Origin: Tolypothrix sp. PCC 7712
GTDB taxonomy: Bacteria > Cyanobacteriota > Cyanobacteriia > Cyanobacteriales > Nostocaceae
Assembly (NCBI RefSeq): GCF_025860405.1
Contig: NZ_CP063785.1
Coordinates: 1,240,001-1,304,000 of the forward strand
Direction of reading: 5' to 3'
Length of the DNA: 64,000 nt
The translations under genes were made by a program, and so were the position numbers. Below the pieces are notes generated by a model. The model was not told where the DNA came from, searched no databases, and saw nothing but the letters and a program-made list of their open reading frames with translations. Shown here in pieces: positions 26,786 to 37,078 of this stretch (its first letter is position 1; the number at the start of each line of letters is the position of its first letter).

Positions 26786-27418
26786 CTAAAACCAATTGAA
26801 ATGAAATAAATTTTTAAATTTCTGACACCATCTTTTTACTAGTGGTTGAGATTTTGCGGGTTGCCTATATGGTGTTGACCATCTTGAGTATTCTGATTTG
26901 TAATTAGTTTTAGGCATCCTCAAATCTAATTCTAGCTGCGCGGCTTTATTTAAATCGGAAGTCGCTCTATACTCAAATCCTAATTGAGAGCAAACTAATC
27001 CACGATACTTGTAGGCCTGAATATAGCGAGGATTAAGGCGAATTGCGCGTGTAAAATCTGCGATCGCTTCTTCATATCGCCCTTGACGGGCATTCTCTAC
27101 CCCCAAATTGTAGAAGGTTTCCGCATTCCAGCTATTAGTAGATACGTGAGTAGATTTTTGCGGCGCAGCTGGCTGTTCAACAGTCGTAGCTAAACCTTCA
27201 GACTTAATCAGGTTATAAGCTGCATTGATTTGTTTAATTTTTGCCTCTGCTTCCTGCTTTTGTTTTTCATCCCCAAAGCGATCGGGATGCCAAGTTTTCA
27301 CCAACTGACGGTAAGCTTGCTTTACCTGTGCTTGTGATGCACCCGGTTTCAGCCCCAAAATTTCAAAAGGATTATTAATATCGAGGTGTAGATGATCTCG
27401 CTGCTTGTCGTTAAACAT
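26786..27418 (-). CDS. DnaJ-domain protein with TPR
   Basis: The product has 210 residues. The J domain (about 15-75) has NPFEILGLKPGAS and the HPD motif at 44-46 (TWHPDRFGD). It is followed by a low-complexity linker and one or two TPR units (ETFYNLGVENARQGRYEEAI, AFTRAIRLNPRYIQAYKYRG-like). The HPD implies stimulation of an Hsp70; the TPR probably binds clients. It lacks the zinc-finger and C-terminal parts of true DnaJ. It reads on the minus strand next to a MITE and diverges from the tocopherol cyclase gene. Confidence 0.88.
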   Translation of the reverse strand: MFNDKQRDHLHLDINNPFEILGLKPGASQAQVKQAYRQLVKTWHPDRFGDEKQKQEAEAKIKQINAAYNLIKSEGLATTVEQPAAPQKSTHVSTNSWNAETFYNLGVENARQGRYEEAIADFTRAIRLNPRYIQAYKYRGLVCSQLGFEYRATSDLNKAAQLELDLRMPKTNYKSEYSRWSTPYRQPAKSQPLVKRWCQKFKNLFHFNWF

Positions 27419-27504
27419 CGGGTAAACCGAAGAAATAGTTAACCGTATACATCTATGCTAACTATTTCTAAAAATTTCTTGGGTTTTAGCTAAATACACT
27501 ATGA

Positions 27505-28764
<1,260 letters not shown>

Positions 28765-28797
28765 AACTACTGCTATCATAATAAATGCTTCGTCATT

Positions 28798-28871
28798 GGG
28801 GCTGTAGCTCAGTTGGATAGAGCGAGCGCCTCCTAAGCGCTAGGCCGTGCGTTCGAGACGCACCAGTCCCG
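28798..28871 (+). tRNA. tRNA-Arg (anticodon CCT)
   Basis: A complete cloverleaf: acceptor 28798-28804 with 28864-28870 (one G-T pair), D arm GCTC/GAGC, anticodon stem AGCGC/GCGCT with loop CTCCTAA (anticodon 28832-28834), T arm GTGCG/CGCAC with loop TTCGAGA, discriminator G. CCA is not encoded. It reads AGG codons. A recombinase gene begins 177 bp downstream, so its 3' end may be an integration site. Confidence 0.96.
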
Positions 28872-28880
28872 TACCCCCAT

Positions 28881-28927
28881 AAATCCCTAAAACCTATGAA
28901 TTATAAAGGTTTCAGGGATTTATTTTT
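28881..28927 (+). terminator. Terminator after tRNA-Arg
   Basis: AAATCCCTAAAACCT (28881-28895) pairs with 28907-28921 with one mismatch, followed by TTTTTT. It is placed directly after the tRNA. Confidence 0.75.
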
Positions 28928-29048
28928 TGTCCTATTTGCTGAAATATAGTACAGAAGCACTGTCTAGCATTTGTTAAACAACCCAAATTGACTATCAAAT
29001 GACTATCACAAATCTGGTACGTTAGACTGAGCGTCTAAGATATTCATT

Positions 29049-30242
29049 ATGCAATCAGGAAAACGCAATACTAAAGGTTCCGTCGTAGTTGAAAGTTTCC
29101 GCAAGCGCTTACGGTTGTCGTTACCCCGGCAATTATTTAATGGAAAGCAAAAATACTTAACACTTGGACTAGATGACACGCCAGGGAACCGCCAGATAGC
29201 AGAAGCTAAGGCTAAAGAGATAGAGAGAGACATTCAAGCTAATATTCTTGTTCCAGGAACTTTTGACTACACATTAAATAAATACCGTCCTGAGTCCTTT
29301 CGATTAGCAGAAACAGAGCAACCAGAATACTCTGTTAGTCTTCATGACATTTGGGAAAAGTTTATAGAACATAAAAGAAAAACCTCATCACCCAGCACAA
29401 TGAGGTTTCAGTGGAGAACTTTTAGTAACTATGTACGTAAATTGCCTACTCATGATTTAGAGAAAGCAGTTGAAATTAGAGATTGGGTTTTAAGTAATAT
29501 TCCTCCAGAATCAGCTAGAAGATTTATCGTTCGTTTAAGCGCTTGTTGTGATTGGGCAATTGATTCACAAATTATTACTAATAATCCTTTTAATGGAATG
29601 TCTAGTAAAATCACAATTCCTAAATCTCAAAAAAATGATGATGGCGAAATAAACCCCTTTAGTGTGCATGAAAGAGATTTAATAATTGAAGCATTTAGGA
29701 GTAATCAATTTTGTTCTAAATATTCTAGAGTTAAGCATTCTTCTTATGCTGACTATGTAGAGTTCTTATTTCTCACTGGGTGTAGACCTTCAGAAGCTAT
29801 TGCACTTGAAATAAAAAATGTTTCTAGCGATTTTAGATATGTAACATTTGATTGTGCAGTTGTCTTAACAGAGAGCGGATTGGCTAAAAAATCAGGATTG
29901 AAAACTCAAGATAAAAGGAGATTTCCTGTTAATCAAAAACTAAAACCTATACTTGAAAGATTATGTGAAGGTAAAAACAATGATGATATTTTGTTCCCTA
30001 GTCCTCAAGAAAAAACCTACATTGATACTGACAATTTTAGAAAACGAACATGGAAAGTTGTTTTAGATGGTTTAGGTATTGAATACAGAAAACCTTATCA
30101 AACTAGACACACTTTTATTACTTTAGCGCTAGAAAATGGATTAGATGCTAAAGACGTTGCCCGATTAGTTGGCAATTCTCCTGAGATAATTTATAAACAC
30201 TATGCAGGTAATAAAAGAGATTTGTTTGTTCCAGAGTTTTAG
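29049..30242 (+). CDS. Tyrosine recombinase (integrase) next to tRNA-Arg
   Basis: The product has 397 residues. An N-terminal arm-binding-like region (about 1-75), a SAM-like core-binding domain (about 95-180) and a catalytic domain (about 205-397) are visible. Catalytic residues: Arg246 (TGCRPSEA), Arg353 in YQTRHTF, Tyr385 (YKHYAG). The first position of the H-x-x-R box is Tyr350 instead of His, and the later His/Trp position reads Asn376 (VGNSPE). I recall a Tyr at box II in the heterocyst excision enzymes XisA and XisC. No matching att repeat or element cargo is visible, so it may be a relic or a resident enzyme. Confidence 0.88.
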   Translation: MQSGKRNTKGSVVVESFRKRLRLSLPRQLFNGKQKYLTLGLDDTPGNRQIAEAKAKEIERDIQANILVPGTFDYTLNKYRPESFRLAETEQPEYSVSLHDIWEKFIEHKRKTSSPSTMRFQWRTFSNYVRKLPTHDLEKAVEIRDWVLSNIPPESARRFIVRLSACCDWAIDSQIITNNPFNGMSSKITIPKSQKNDDGEINPFSVHERDLIIEAFRSNQFCSKYSRVKHSSYADYVEFLFLTGCRPSEAIALEIKNVSSDFRYVTFDCAVVLTESGLAKKSGLKTQDKRRFPVNQKLKPILERLCEGKNNDDILFPSPQEKTYIDTDNFRKRTWKVVLDGLGIEYRKPYQTRHTFITLALENGLDAKDVARLVGNSPEIIYKHYAGNKRDLFVPEF

Positions 30243-30356
30243 CTGAGAAAAATAAGCAAAGCTAGCATTAACTCACTGTCATAATTAACTAAAGGGAGCC
30301 TGACATGAATATCAAATGAATATCAACAATTACCAATTACCAATTACCAATTACCA

Positions 30357-31193
30357 TTACCCATTATCTAATTCATTTCTTTCCCAAATCCTTTTTTGTA
30401 TCCGTTGAATAACTGCTGATTCTTCAGGCGATAAACCATCAAATAACATTTCATATATTAATGGCAAACCTAACTCTAATTCTTCTAAGAGTTCACGTTG
30501 CATAAATACATCTTGGGGTTTACCTTCTAATACTAGCCGTCCTTTATCCATCACAAAAACCCAATCTGCCCACCGATAAACTAAATCTAAATCGTGGGTT
30601 GCCATTAATAAAGTAGTTCCGGCTTGATGAATTTTTTTCAACGTTGCCATTAGATTGCGAGTATGCTTAACATCTAGATATGCAGTTGGCTCATCTAATA
30701 CTAATAGTTCTGGTTGCAGCACCATAACATCTGCTATGGAAACTCGCCTTTTTTGACCTAAACTGAGATGATGCACTGGTTTCTCTGCTAAAGATGTTAG
30801 CCCAAATTCAACTAAGGCTTGCTCAACTCTTAATTGAATTTCTGATGTCGGCAAACCTAAATTACATAAACCATAGGAAATATCTTCTTCCACAGTAGCC
30901 GCTACTAATTGTTGCTCTGGATCTTGAAATATTAAGCCGACTTTTTGCCTTAAATTACTGAGATAATGACGGTTATAATTAAAGGCTTCACCTCGCCACC
31001 GTACATTTCCCGAGTTGGGTTTATATAAACCATTAGCTAATAAAAATAGGGTAGTCTTACCACAACCGTTTTGACCAATTAATGCACATTTTTTGTGTTT
31101 AGGTACTCTCAGAGTTAAACCATTGAGAGCCGATTGCTGTGAGCCTGAATATTTATAATATACTTGCTCAAATTCGAGTAAATATTCCTGCAT
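30357..31193 (-). CDS. cbiO: Cobalt ECF transporter ATPase
   Basis: The product has 278 residues. Walker A GQNGCGKTT, Q-loop GLIFQDPEQQLVAATVEEDI (the CbiO/EcfA type), signature LSLGQKRRVSIADV and Walker B LLVLDEPTAYLD are all present. It drives the CbiMNQ complex. Its start overlaps the cbiQ end by 26 bp, so translation is coupled. It ends at a TTACCAA-type repeat near 30330-30363. The riboswitch upstream supports cobalt for B12 as substrate. Confidence 0.93.
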   Translation of the reverse strand: MQEYLLEFEQVYYKYSGSQQSALNGLTLRVPKHKKCALIGQNGCGKTTLFLLANGLYKPNSGNVRWRGEAFNYNRHYLSNLRQKVGLIFQDPEQQLVAATVEEDISYGLCNLGLPTSEIQLRVEQALVEFGLTSLAEKPVHHLSLGQKRRVSIADVMVLQPELLVLDEPTAYLDVKHTRNLMATLKKIHQAGTTLLMATHDLDLVYRWADWVFVMDKGRLVLEGKPQDVFMQRELLEELELGLPLIYEMLFDGLSPEESAVIQRIQKRIWERNELDNG

Positions 31194-31980
31194 CTTGAGA
31201 CAATTGTAATGCGATTAATAATGCACAGCCAAAAATTGCTTCTATGATATATCGCGGTTGTGGACGATAGCGATGAGGATGCCATACTCGGAATTCATCT
31301 TGAAAACCGCGTGTTTCTAATCCTAAAGAGAATTGATTATATTGTTGTAGAGTTCGTTGTAATAACTGCCCAATCAGTAATGCTAAACTTTTCATACTAA
31401 TGCGCCAAGTACGGTAGCCATCACGAGATTGTTGAGCAGTCCACAACTCATGAGATGTTCTCAACAGAATAAAAATAAACCGATACATCAGCAACAAAAG
31501 TTCTGTCAAAAGCACAGGACATCCAATGCGGCGCAAAGTTTGTAATATTTCTGTGAAAGGAACAGTTAACATTAAGAAATATAGGCAAGAAATAGAAGCT
31601 AATGCTCTGGTAAAAATTGCTAATGCCTGTTCGCTACCACTGCGGCTAATGTAGATATAATATTGTCCAAATGTTAATCCTGACCATGAATCTGGTAATA
31701 CACTAGCTAAATCTGCAATAGAGATGCTATTGAGTATCAGTGCTGGTAAACTGGTTAACCAAAAAAAACTGGCAACTATTAATAATTTTAAGTAAATACC
31801 ACCAGGAATTTTAGCGTAGATAACTATCCAAATACCCATCCACAAAGCAATGAGAATTTGGCCTAATGGATGGGTAAAAAGGGAGATAACAAGAGTAGCG
31901 ATCGCAAAAATTATTTTATGTTCTGGTGGTATATGTCTGAGTCGGTTGGTGTAGGCTAAACTGTCTAGTTGCAGCGTCAT
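31168..31980 (-). CDS. cbiQ: Cobalt ECF transporter transmembrane protein
   Basis: The product has 270 residues with about five membrane helices. The conserved region (about 150-220) contains LLLMYRFIFILLRTSHELW and SLGLETRGFQ, the Ala-Arg-Gly-type coupling motif of ECF T components, here TRG. It transmits ATPase movement to CbiM. The start ATG overlaps the cbiN stop as ATGA. Confidence 0.92.
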   Translation of the reverse strand: MTLQLDSLAYTNRLRHIPPEHKIIFAIATLVISLFTHPLGQILIALWMGIWIVIYAKIPGGIYLKLLIVASFFWLTSLPALILNSISIADLASVLPDSWSGLTFGQYYIYISRSGSEQALAIFTRALASISCLYFLMLTVPFTEILQTLRRIGCPVLLTELLLLMYRFIFILLRTSHELWTAQQSRDGYRTWRISMKSLALLIGQLLQRTLQQYNQFSLGLETRGFQDEFRVWHPHRYRPQPRYIIEAIFGCALLIALQLSQDAGIFTRI

Positions 31981-32279
31981 TCTTGATCTCTTTGCTGTTG
32001 CGAACGTCCTCTATATAAGCCAATAGCGTAACCAATAACTCCCGCACCTAAAGCTGCTTGGGATGCAAATAATAAACTTTCTATCTCTTTGCTAGGTGGT
32101 TGAAATAAGGGTTGAAACCAAGGTTCATATCCTGGTTTTACTTGACTAATGGCCTTTTGAGCTTCGCCATCGGAACCACCGAATTCGGCATCGCGTGCTA
32201 ATATTAACGGCGCAATTGCTAAACCAATAACTGCAAGCACCAATAACCAGTTATGCCATCCCTTATGAGACTGTTTCAT
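31977..32279 (-). CDS. cbiN: Cobalt transporter small subunit
   Basis: The product has 100 residues with two membrane helices (about 8-26 and 68-88). The intervening loop carries EFGGSDGEA and [11 protein letters not shown], followed by [20 protein letters not shown], the CbiN pattern. It aids metal loading of CbiM. It overlaps cbiM by 17 bp and cbiQ by 4 bp. Confidence 0.92.
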   Translation of the reverse strand: MKQSHKGWHNWLLVLAVIGLAIAPLILARDAEFGGSDGEAQKAISQVKPGYEPWFQPLFQPPSKEIESLLFASQAALGAGVIGYAIGLYRGRSQQQRDQE

Positions 32280-33042
32280 TAGTTTGGGGTTCCTGTTTAA
32301 TTAATTTCAATAATTCTAATTCTTGAGGATTGTATGATTGTAGCCAGTTCCACACTAGGACTGTCAGCAAACCCTCACTAATTGCCAAGGGTACTTGAGT
32401 AATCGCAAAAATTCCTGCAAATTTGGTAAATGAAGCAATAAAGCCACCCACAGGTGCAGGAAAAGCTAGAGCTAACTGGAAAGAAGTAATAATGTAAGTG
32501 AGTAAGTCTGCTAAAGCGGCTGCTAAAAATATGGCGATTCTTTGTTTACCAGTTAGCCGCATCGTCAGTTGATATACCCAGTAAGCTGCAAATGGCCCCG
32601 CGATCGCCATTGAAAAAGCATTTGCTCCCAATGTTGTCAAACCGCCATGTGCAAGTAACAAAGCTTGAAATAGCAGCACCAAGCTACCTAAAACTGACAT
32701 GGCTAAGGGGCCAAATAAGACTGCTCCTAAGCCTGTGCCTGTAGGATGGGAACAGCTACCTGTAACAGAAGGCAGTTTTAAAGCTGATAACACGAATGTA
32801 AAAGCACCTGCTAACCCCAAGAGTAATTTCAGCTGCGGGTTAGCTTGCGTAATCCGAGTTAGCGATCGCAATCCTAAAACAAAAAACGGTAAGGCGACTA
32901 CCCACCAAAAAATTGCCCACTGCACTGGTAAAAAGCCTTCCATAATGTGCATCGCATAGGCAGGTTTGGGTAAGCCTACTATAAAGTACAAGCTGCCTAA
33001 TGCTAATAAAACTAAATGTAGCTTAACGCGATTTTTTCTCAT
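32263..33042 (-). CDS. cbiM: Cobalt transporter substrate-binding subunit
   Basis: The product has 259 residues with a 30-residue signal sequence ending AYA before MHIMEGFLP. After cleavage the new N-terminus would be Met-His-Ile, the exact metal-binding end required in CbiM/NikM proteins, where His2 ligates the metal. His-bearing [10 protein letters not shown] (about 114-123) is the second conserved motif. About seven helices follow. A cobalamin riboswitch lies 390 bp upstream, so it is repressed when B12 is plentiful. Confidence 0.95.
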   Translation of the reverse strand: MRKNRVKLHLVLLALGSLYFIVGLPKPAYAMHIMEGFLPVQWAIFWWVVALPFFVLGLRSLTRITQANPQLKLLLGLAGAFTFVLSALKLPSVTGSCSHPTGTGLGAVLFGPLAMSVLGSLVLLFQALLLAHGGLTTLGANAFSMAIAGPFAAYWVYQLTMRLTGKQRIAIFLAAALADLLTYIITSFQLALAFPAPVGGFIASFTKFAGIFAITQVPLAISEGLLTVLVWNWLQSYNPQELELLKLIKQEPQTNETVS

Positions 33043-33384
33043 TTTGATGTTTCAGCAGAGTTCAAATAGTATCCAAATTCTTACTAATTAGCTAGAGCAA
33101 CTAGATTTATGCCACATAAATCTAGTTGGTAGCAGTACAACTTTACATTAGTCAAAATTGCCACATAGTTATACTGGCTACACAGCTATAGGCATCTTGA
33201 TACTTTTGGTATTTAGCTACTGATAAAAGCTGGCTCAATTTTTTAAATAAATCCATAGTTGTTAAGTAATACAGTGTAGGCAATCAAAATTCGTTGAGCG
33301 ATCGCTACTCTGGTATTTAACAAACAATATCCGCCGCTTTGTTGGCAGATCTGGATAAATCATTTGACAAAATACTAAATAAGA

Positions 33385-33408
33385 CCGCATCTGTACCTCG
33401 CAGATGTG
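33385..33408 (-). promoter_or_regulatory. Hairpin, possible riboswitch expression platform
   Basis: On the minus strand CATCTG/CAGATG arms (33388-33393 and 33401-33406) form a hairpin just after the riboswitch, followed by a T-rich stretch. It may be the terminator of the expression platform. The next ~340 bases to cbiM are an unusually long untranslated part without a gene. Confidence 0.4.
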
Positions 33409-33428
33409 TTTCCACAAAAATAACTAAT

Positions 33429-33540
33429 AGGCGGGCATTCTGACTTACTCAATAAGAGATTACAGCTGCGGGACAGCGCCGGATTTACACCGAACTTTCC
33501 CCCTTACGTCTGATGGGTGCTATTCATCAGAACCCATTAA
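33429..33540 (-). promoter_or_regulatory. Cobalamin riboswitch upstream of cbiMNQO
   Basis: The minus strand reads GGGGGAAAGTTCGGTG, then AAATCCGGCGCTGTCCCGC with AGCTGTAA, and later GTCAGAATGCCCGCC: the conserved core and B12-box region of the cobalamin riboswitch in correct order. The 5' part (33500-33540) can form the outer stem. It controls cobalt uptake genes in response to adenosylcobalamin or a related form. Confidence 0.92.
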
Positions 33541-33622
33541 ATTAAGACAAAGTATATCATTAGGGAATCATTAATAATTCGTAATTCGTAATTCGTAATT
33601 AAAAATTAGAAATCTTATATAT

Positions 33623-33952
33623 TCAGGCATATTCTTTAGATTCATTCTCAGCTAATTCTCTAGGTTCATAGTGACGACATCCTTGACATGGGCCATTGGG
33701 ATTCACAGCACAGCGAATATGACCGGATCGAGCATTAAATTTGCAGCTAATATCGCCAACCAGATAACCTACGCCTTCTAAATAGTAGCGATCGCCTTCA
33801 ATCTGCCTAATTTGTCTTGCTCTCAGCCTGGAGCCATTAATAGCGGCTTGTCTCATCCTTAACCTCGTCCGTAGATGAGTTTTACGGATGATCCATAAAG
33901 AGAACAGGGAGGGTAAGAAACCAATGGCGATTACCAAAAGAGTTTTTAACAC
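33623..33952 (-). CDS. Small membrane protein with Cys4 motif (DUF6464-like)
   Basis: From a GTG at 33952 (preceded by AAGGA) the product has 109 residues; a TTG at 33982 would add ten. One membrane helix (about 3-22) is followed by a basic Arg-rich stretch and a C-terminal domain with CKFNARSGHIRCAVNP and GPCQGCRHYE. The four Cys could bind a metal. I recall this C-terminus in a cyanobacteria-specific family annotated DUF6464; function unknown. Confidence 0.75.
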   Translation of the reverse strand: MLKTLLVIAIGFLPSLFSLWIIRKTHLRTRLRMRQAAINGSRLRARQIRQIEGDRYYLEGVGYLVGDISCKFNARSGHIRCAVNPNGPCQGCRHYEPRELAENESKEYA

Positions 33953-34203
33953 TTTTTCCTTACCTCGTTTTCGTGAGTGCAAATCTTAGGGCAGTTTCAG
34001 CTTTGCGCCTTGCCAGTAGGATAGTTTTTCCTGACTAACAATAGCAAGTGGCACTGCGACCTCTAATTTAGAGGTATCGAGTACCACTTTAATCAGCATA
34101 GCTTTTACAGTTTATTGGTTGGGCTGTAGTTGCACCTTCATAACTTTAAGATTTGTTGATGGGCATGGGGCATGGGGCATTGGGCATTGGGTACGGGACG
34201 CAC

Positions 34204-34608
34204 TTATGACTGCGATCGCAATTCTTTGCTACGGCTTTGCTGGCGCAGTTGTTGCGCTAGCTGTTGCGCTTCTTTTTCGGCTTGAAATAAATCGATTTTG
34301 CGGGTTGTGAGAATAAATGACTCATCTGACTGTTGTCTCACCCAAGGGATAGCCAATGGTAAATACTGACAAGTGCTTTGATGCGGCTTGCTTTTTTCTT
34401 GCAATTTGCTGGCGATCGCTTTGAATTCTAAAATCATCGCTTCTAACTGTGCAGCCATTTGATTGATGCATTGCCCTTGGGATAATAAACGCTCCCACTC
34501 ATCACTTATATTGTCTTTTGGCAATTGCAATGGTGCGATCGCTGTTTTTGCTGCTTTTGTGGGAAATGGCACAATCGCCAGGTTAGGTGTTGTTTTGTAT
34601 TCTTCCAT
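34204..34608 (-). CDS. Conserved-looking hypothetical protein, helical
   Basis: From the ATG at 34608 the product has 134 residues (a TTG at 34620 is possible). It has a Pro/Ala-rich N-terminus, a helix with NQMAAQLEAMILEFKAIASK (about 51-70), a short segment with the words PLAIPWVRQQ, and a Gln/Glu-rich helical tail. No Cys cluster, signal or catalytic motif is seen. I do not recognise the family. A GGGCATT repeat follows its stop. Confidence 0.55.
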   Translation of the reverse strand: MEEYKTTPNLAIVPFPTKAAKTAIAPLQLPKDNISDEWERLLSQGQCINQMAAQLEAMILEFKAIASKLQEKSKPHQSTCQYLPLAIPWVRQQSDESFILTTRKIDLFQAEKEAQQLAQQLRQQSRSKELRSQS

Positions 34609-34933
34609 ACTTTTTAACAAGACTAACTAGCTGTTAAGGCATTTTAACAGGTTATTAGTACAAAAATACTACTTTAGTTTTGGTGAAGTTGTAAACAAAA
34701 ATTACTGTGTGGAGTCAGCCTGAATTGAGAATGTAGTTCCAATACTACAAGGGTGAGAATTTTAAATTCAAAATTTGGTGTGGGGAACAAGTTAAAGAAT
34801 CAGGTTTAAAGATTTGCTTTTTAAATGGCAAATATTAAATGTGGTGCTGCCTTGTAAAGTTATATTCTGAATTTATCGGGTTAATAAAAAGATTTTTAAT
34901 AACTGAAACTGATAACATCCACAGCCAAATAAA
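34609..34933. other. Intergenic region, no feature seen
   Basis: 325 AT-rich bases between two minus-strand genes. No coding frame, repeat or clear hairpin noted. Confidence 0.5.
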
Positions 34934-35488
34934 TTAATGATTGTCAAATTGATTGTATTTGCTATAATTTACTCGCCATTCTTCAAGATTGTCTATAGTT
35001 ATAGATTTAGTTATGACATTGGCATCGTTACCACGCCAATCTATTTCTGGATCGGTTGTAAAAACGCCACATTCTAATTGGTCATTTCTAATATTCCAGT
35101 ATTCACTAAATCGACTTTTTAAGGTAATAACTTGGTCAAAAACCTTGTTTCTATGCTTATTCCTTCTTTTTCGTTCGGTTGCACCTGTAGCTTCTGTGTC
35201 AATAAATTTAGTTTCTATTAAAAATAGATTCCCGCGATTTGTCAAATAGACAAAATCACATTTTCCTAAATCAGTGTAATCTGCAATGGGCGATTTTTCA
35301 AATAATAATAATTCTGAGCAAGAAGGAAATAATTTACTCAGGTTCAGGAATAAATAAGCTTGTAATAGCAGTTCTTTATCATAAGGGAAAAAAAGCACCC
35401 CCTCAAAAAATTTTTTGATATCTTCTTGAGTTTGAGGTTGTATTTTTCTACAATATGATACAAATTTATGTAGCTCAGTTACCATCAT
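34934..35488 (-). CDS. PD-(D/E)XK nuclease-like protein of unknown role
   Basis: The product has 184 residues from the ATG at 35488. The core (about 73-95) reads DLGKCDFVYLTNRG then LFLIETKFID: an Asp on one strand and an E-x-K on the next, the signature of the restriction-endonuclease fold. A Lys/Arg-rich loop (ERKRRNKHRNK) and a helical region follow. The N-terminal 70 residues are helical. No methylase, helicase or antitoxin is adjacent; it is downstream of nothing on its strand except dnaE-C 240 bp upstream. It could be a defence nuclease, a DNA repair enzyme or a catalytically idle relative. Confidence 0.65.
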   Translation of the reverse strand: MMVTELHKFVSYCRKIQPQTQEDIKKFFEGVLFFPYDKELLLQAYLFLNLSKLFPSCSELLLFEKSPIADYTDLGKCDFVYLTNRGNLFLIETKFIDTEATGATERKRRNKHRNKVFDQVITLKSRFSEYWNIRNDQLECGVFTTDPEIDWRGNDANVITKSITIDNLEEWRVNYSKYNQFDNH

Positions 35489-35728
35489 CAAGTCTGATCT
35501 CCTTCCCCTGATTATTGCCTATATGGCATGGCATCAAAAGATACCATGCAAAAGAGGAAGTTATCATCCGCAGAAGTAACCAAAAAATTTAAATCGATTG
35601 TCGTTTGTCTAAGGCTATCTACTGTTGACGCTGTAGTAAATCATATGTCAAGCTAGTCCAGCAATTATCCGTATAATAACTGGAAGTACATCATAAATCA
35701 AACTTGATGAACCTCTAGTGTTGTATCT

Positions 35729-37078
35729 TTAACTACTAGTCAAAGGTTTAATTTGAGCTGGGAATCTCGCATTTTGGAGAGCAATCACAGCACTGAGAGA
35801 ATCTTGTACCCAAAATTGCCTACCAAAGCGGACTAGCTGCCGAGAATTCCCTGACTGCACAACTCCAATTACAGGAATTTTGGCTTTTTCCTTTTCGCCA
35901 GCTTGTTCTTTTAAAACATTTCTTAAGCGATCGCGTTCTTCAATGTTGACTGCTTGCATGGGGGTGAGTTCGACCATAATTAGTTTGACTGTTTCAACTT
36001 GTTCGGCATCTTCCACAATAAATTGCGTTTGGTCATCTCTGCGGTCTACTTTACCCCAAATAATCAATCTTGCATCCACTTGCAGTAAAGAACTAATCCG
36101 TTCATAGTTTTTAGGAAAAACAACGGCTTCTGACTGGGAAGTTAAATCTTCGATTTGTAAAATTGCCATTGGATCGCCTTTTTTGGTGATTACTTTTTTC
36201 ACCCCGTTAAGCATGACAACTGCACAAATCATCATGTCATCTCGTTGTTCGCCTAGTTGGGAAAGATTAATTGGCGCTAATACCAAAGACGATTGCTTAA
36301 TTGATTTAAGAGGATGATCTGATACATAAAAACCCAAGAGTTCTTTTTCCATCCGTAATTTTTCTTGAGGAGGAAAATCAGAAACAGGTTGAGATTTCGG
36401 GGCAATTTCAAAAGCATTATTGCCGTTTTTATTATTTGTAGCAGCAAAACCGCCTAATAAATCAAAAATACTGCCCTGTCCACTAGCTCTGTCTTTAGCG
36501 CGCGATTGTGCCCAATCATATACTAGGGGCAAATCTTGGGTTAACTGCTGACGGTTGGGTTGGATTTTGTCAAAAGCACCACAAGAGATGAGTGACTCCA
36601 AAGTGCGGCGGTTAACAGCACGTAAATCTATGCGATCGCAAAAATCCCCCAGGGATTTAAACTCGCCGCTTTCTTCCCTAGCTTCCAGAATACAGGCGAT
36701 CGCATTCTGTCCCACATTTCGCACTGCAGAAAATCCAAATAAAATTTTATCTGCTGCTGGCGTAAAATCCACCCCAGAGCGATTAATATCTGGCGGTTCG
36801 ATTTGAATACCCATACTCATACAAGTGGCAATATATTTTTGCACCTTGTCGGTATCACCACTGTTAGCAGTCAACAGTGCAGCCATATATTCCAAAGGAT
36901 AATTAGCTTTTAAATATGCTGTTTGATAAGTGACATATCCATAAGCTGTAGAGTGAGATTTATTAAAACAATTGGCAGCGATCAAACCATTTTTAATTGC
37001 AAAATTATGGTCTTGTTCCACCCCAATGTCATAGACATTTGCTGCGCCTATAGCTCTCCGTGTAACTATTTTGACCAT
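35729..37078 (-). CDS. dnaE: DNA polymerase III alpha subunit, C-terminal half with split intein C
   Basis: The product has 449 residues. Residues 1-36 are the C-terminal half of the cyanobacterial DnaE split intein (NVYDIGVEQDHNFAIKNG, ending IAAN); extein begins at Cys37-Phe-Asn. Trans-splicing with the product of a separate dnaE-N gene, not in this window, yields full DnaE. The extein half contains the finger/tail part of the C-family polymerase (KSHSTAYGYVTYQTAYLKANYP), helix-hairpin-helix region and an OB-fold (about 270-355). The splice residues His24 region, Asn36 and Cys+1 are intact. Confidence 0.96.
   Translation of the reverse strand: MVKIVTRRAIGAANVYDIGVEQDHNFAIKNGLIAANCFNKSHSTAYGYVTYQTAYLKANYPLEYMAALLTANSGDTDKVQKYIATCMSMGIQIEPPDINRSGVDFTPAADKILFGFSAVRNVGQNAIACILEAREESGEFKSLGDFCDRIDLRAVNRRTLESLISCGAFDKIQPNRQQLTQDLPLVYDWAQSRAKDRASGQGSIFDLLGGFAATNNKNGNNAFEIAPKSQPVSDFPPQEKLRMEKELLGFYVSDHPLKSIKQSSLVLAPINLSQLGEQRDDMMICAVVMLNGVKKVITKKGDPMAILQIEDLTSQSEAVVFPKNYERISSLLQVDARLIIWGKVDRRDDQTQFIVEDAEQVETVKLIMVELTPMQAVNIEERDRLRNVLKEQAGEKEKAKIPVIGVVQSGNSRQLVRFGRQFWVQDSLSAVIALQNARFPAQIKPLTSS
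36971..37078 (-). other. DnaE-C split intein coding segment
   Basis: The first 36 codons of dnaE-C. Compared from memory with the Nostoc punctiforme intein-C, the core DIGVExDHNFAxKNG and the terminal Asn are kept, while the N-terminal residues (VKIVTRRAIGAAN) differ at several places. Confidence 0.93.

Noticed and set aside
28798..33540. A genomic island bounded by tRNA-Arg
   Set aside because: No second copy of the tRNA 3' end was seen, and the genes after the integrase are ordinary cobalt transport genes.
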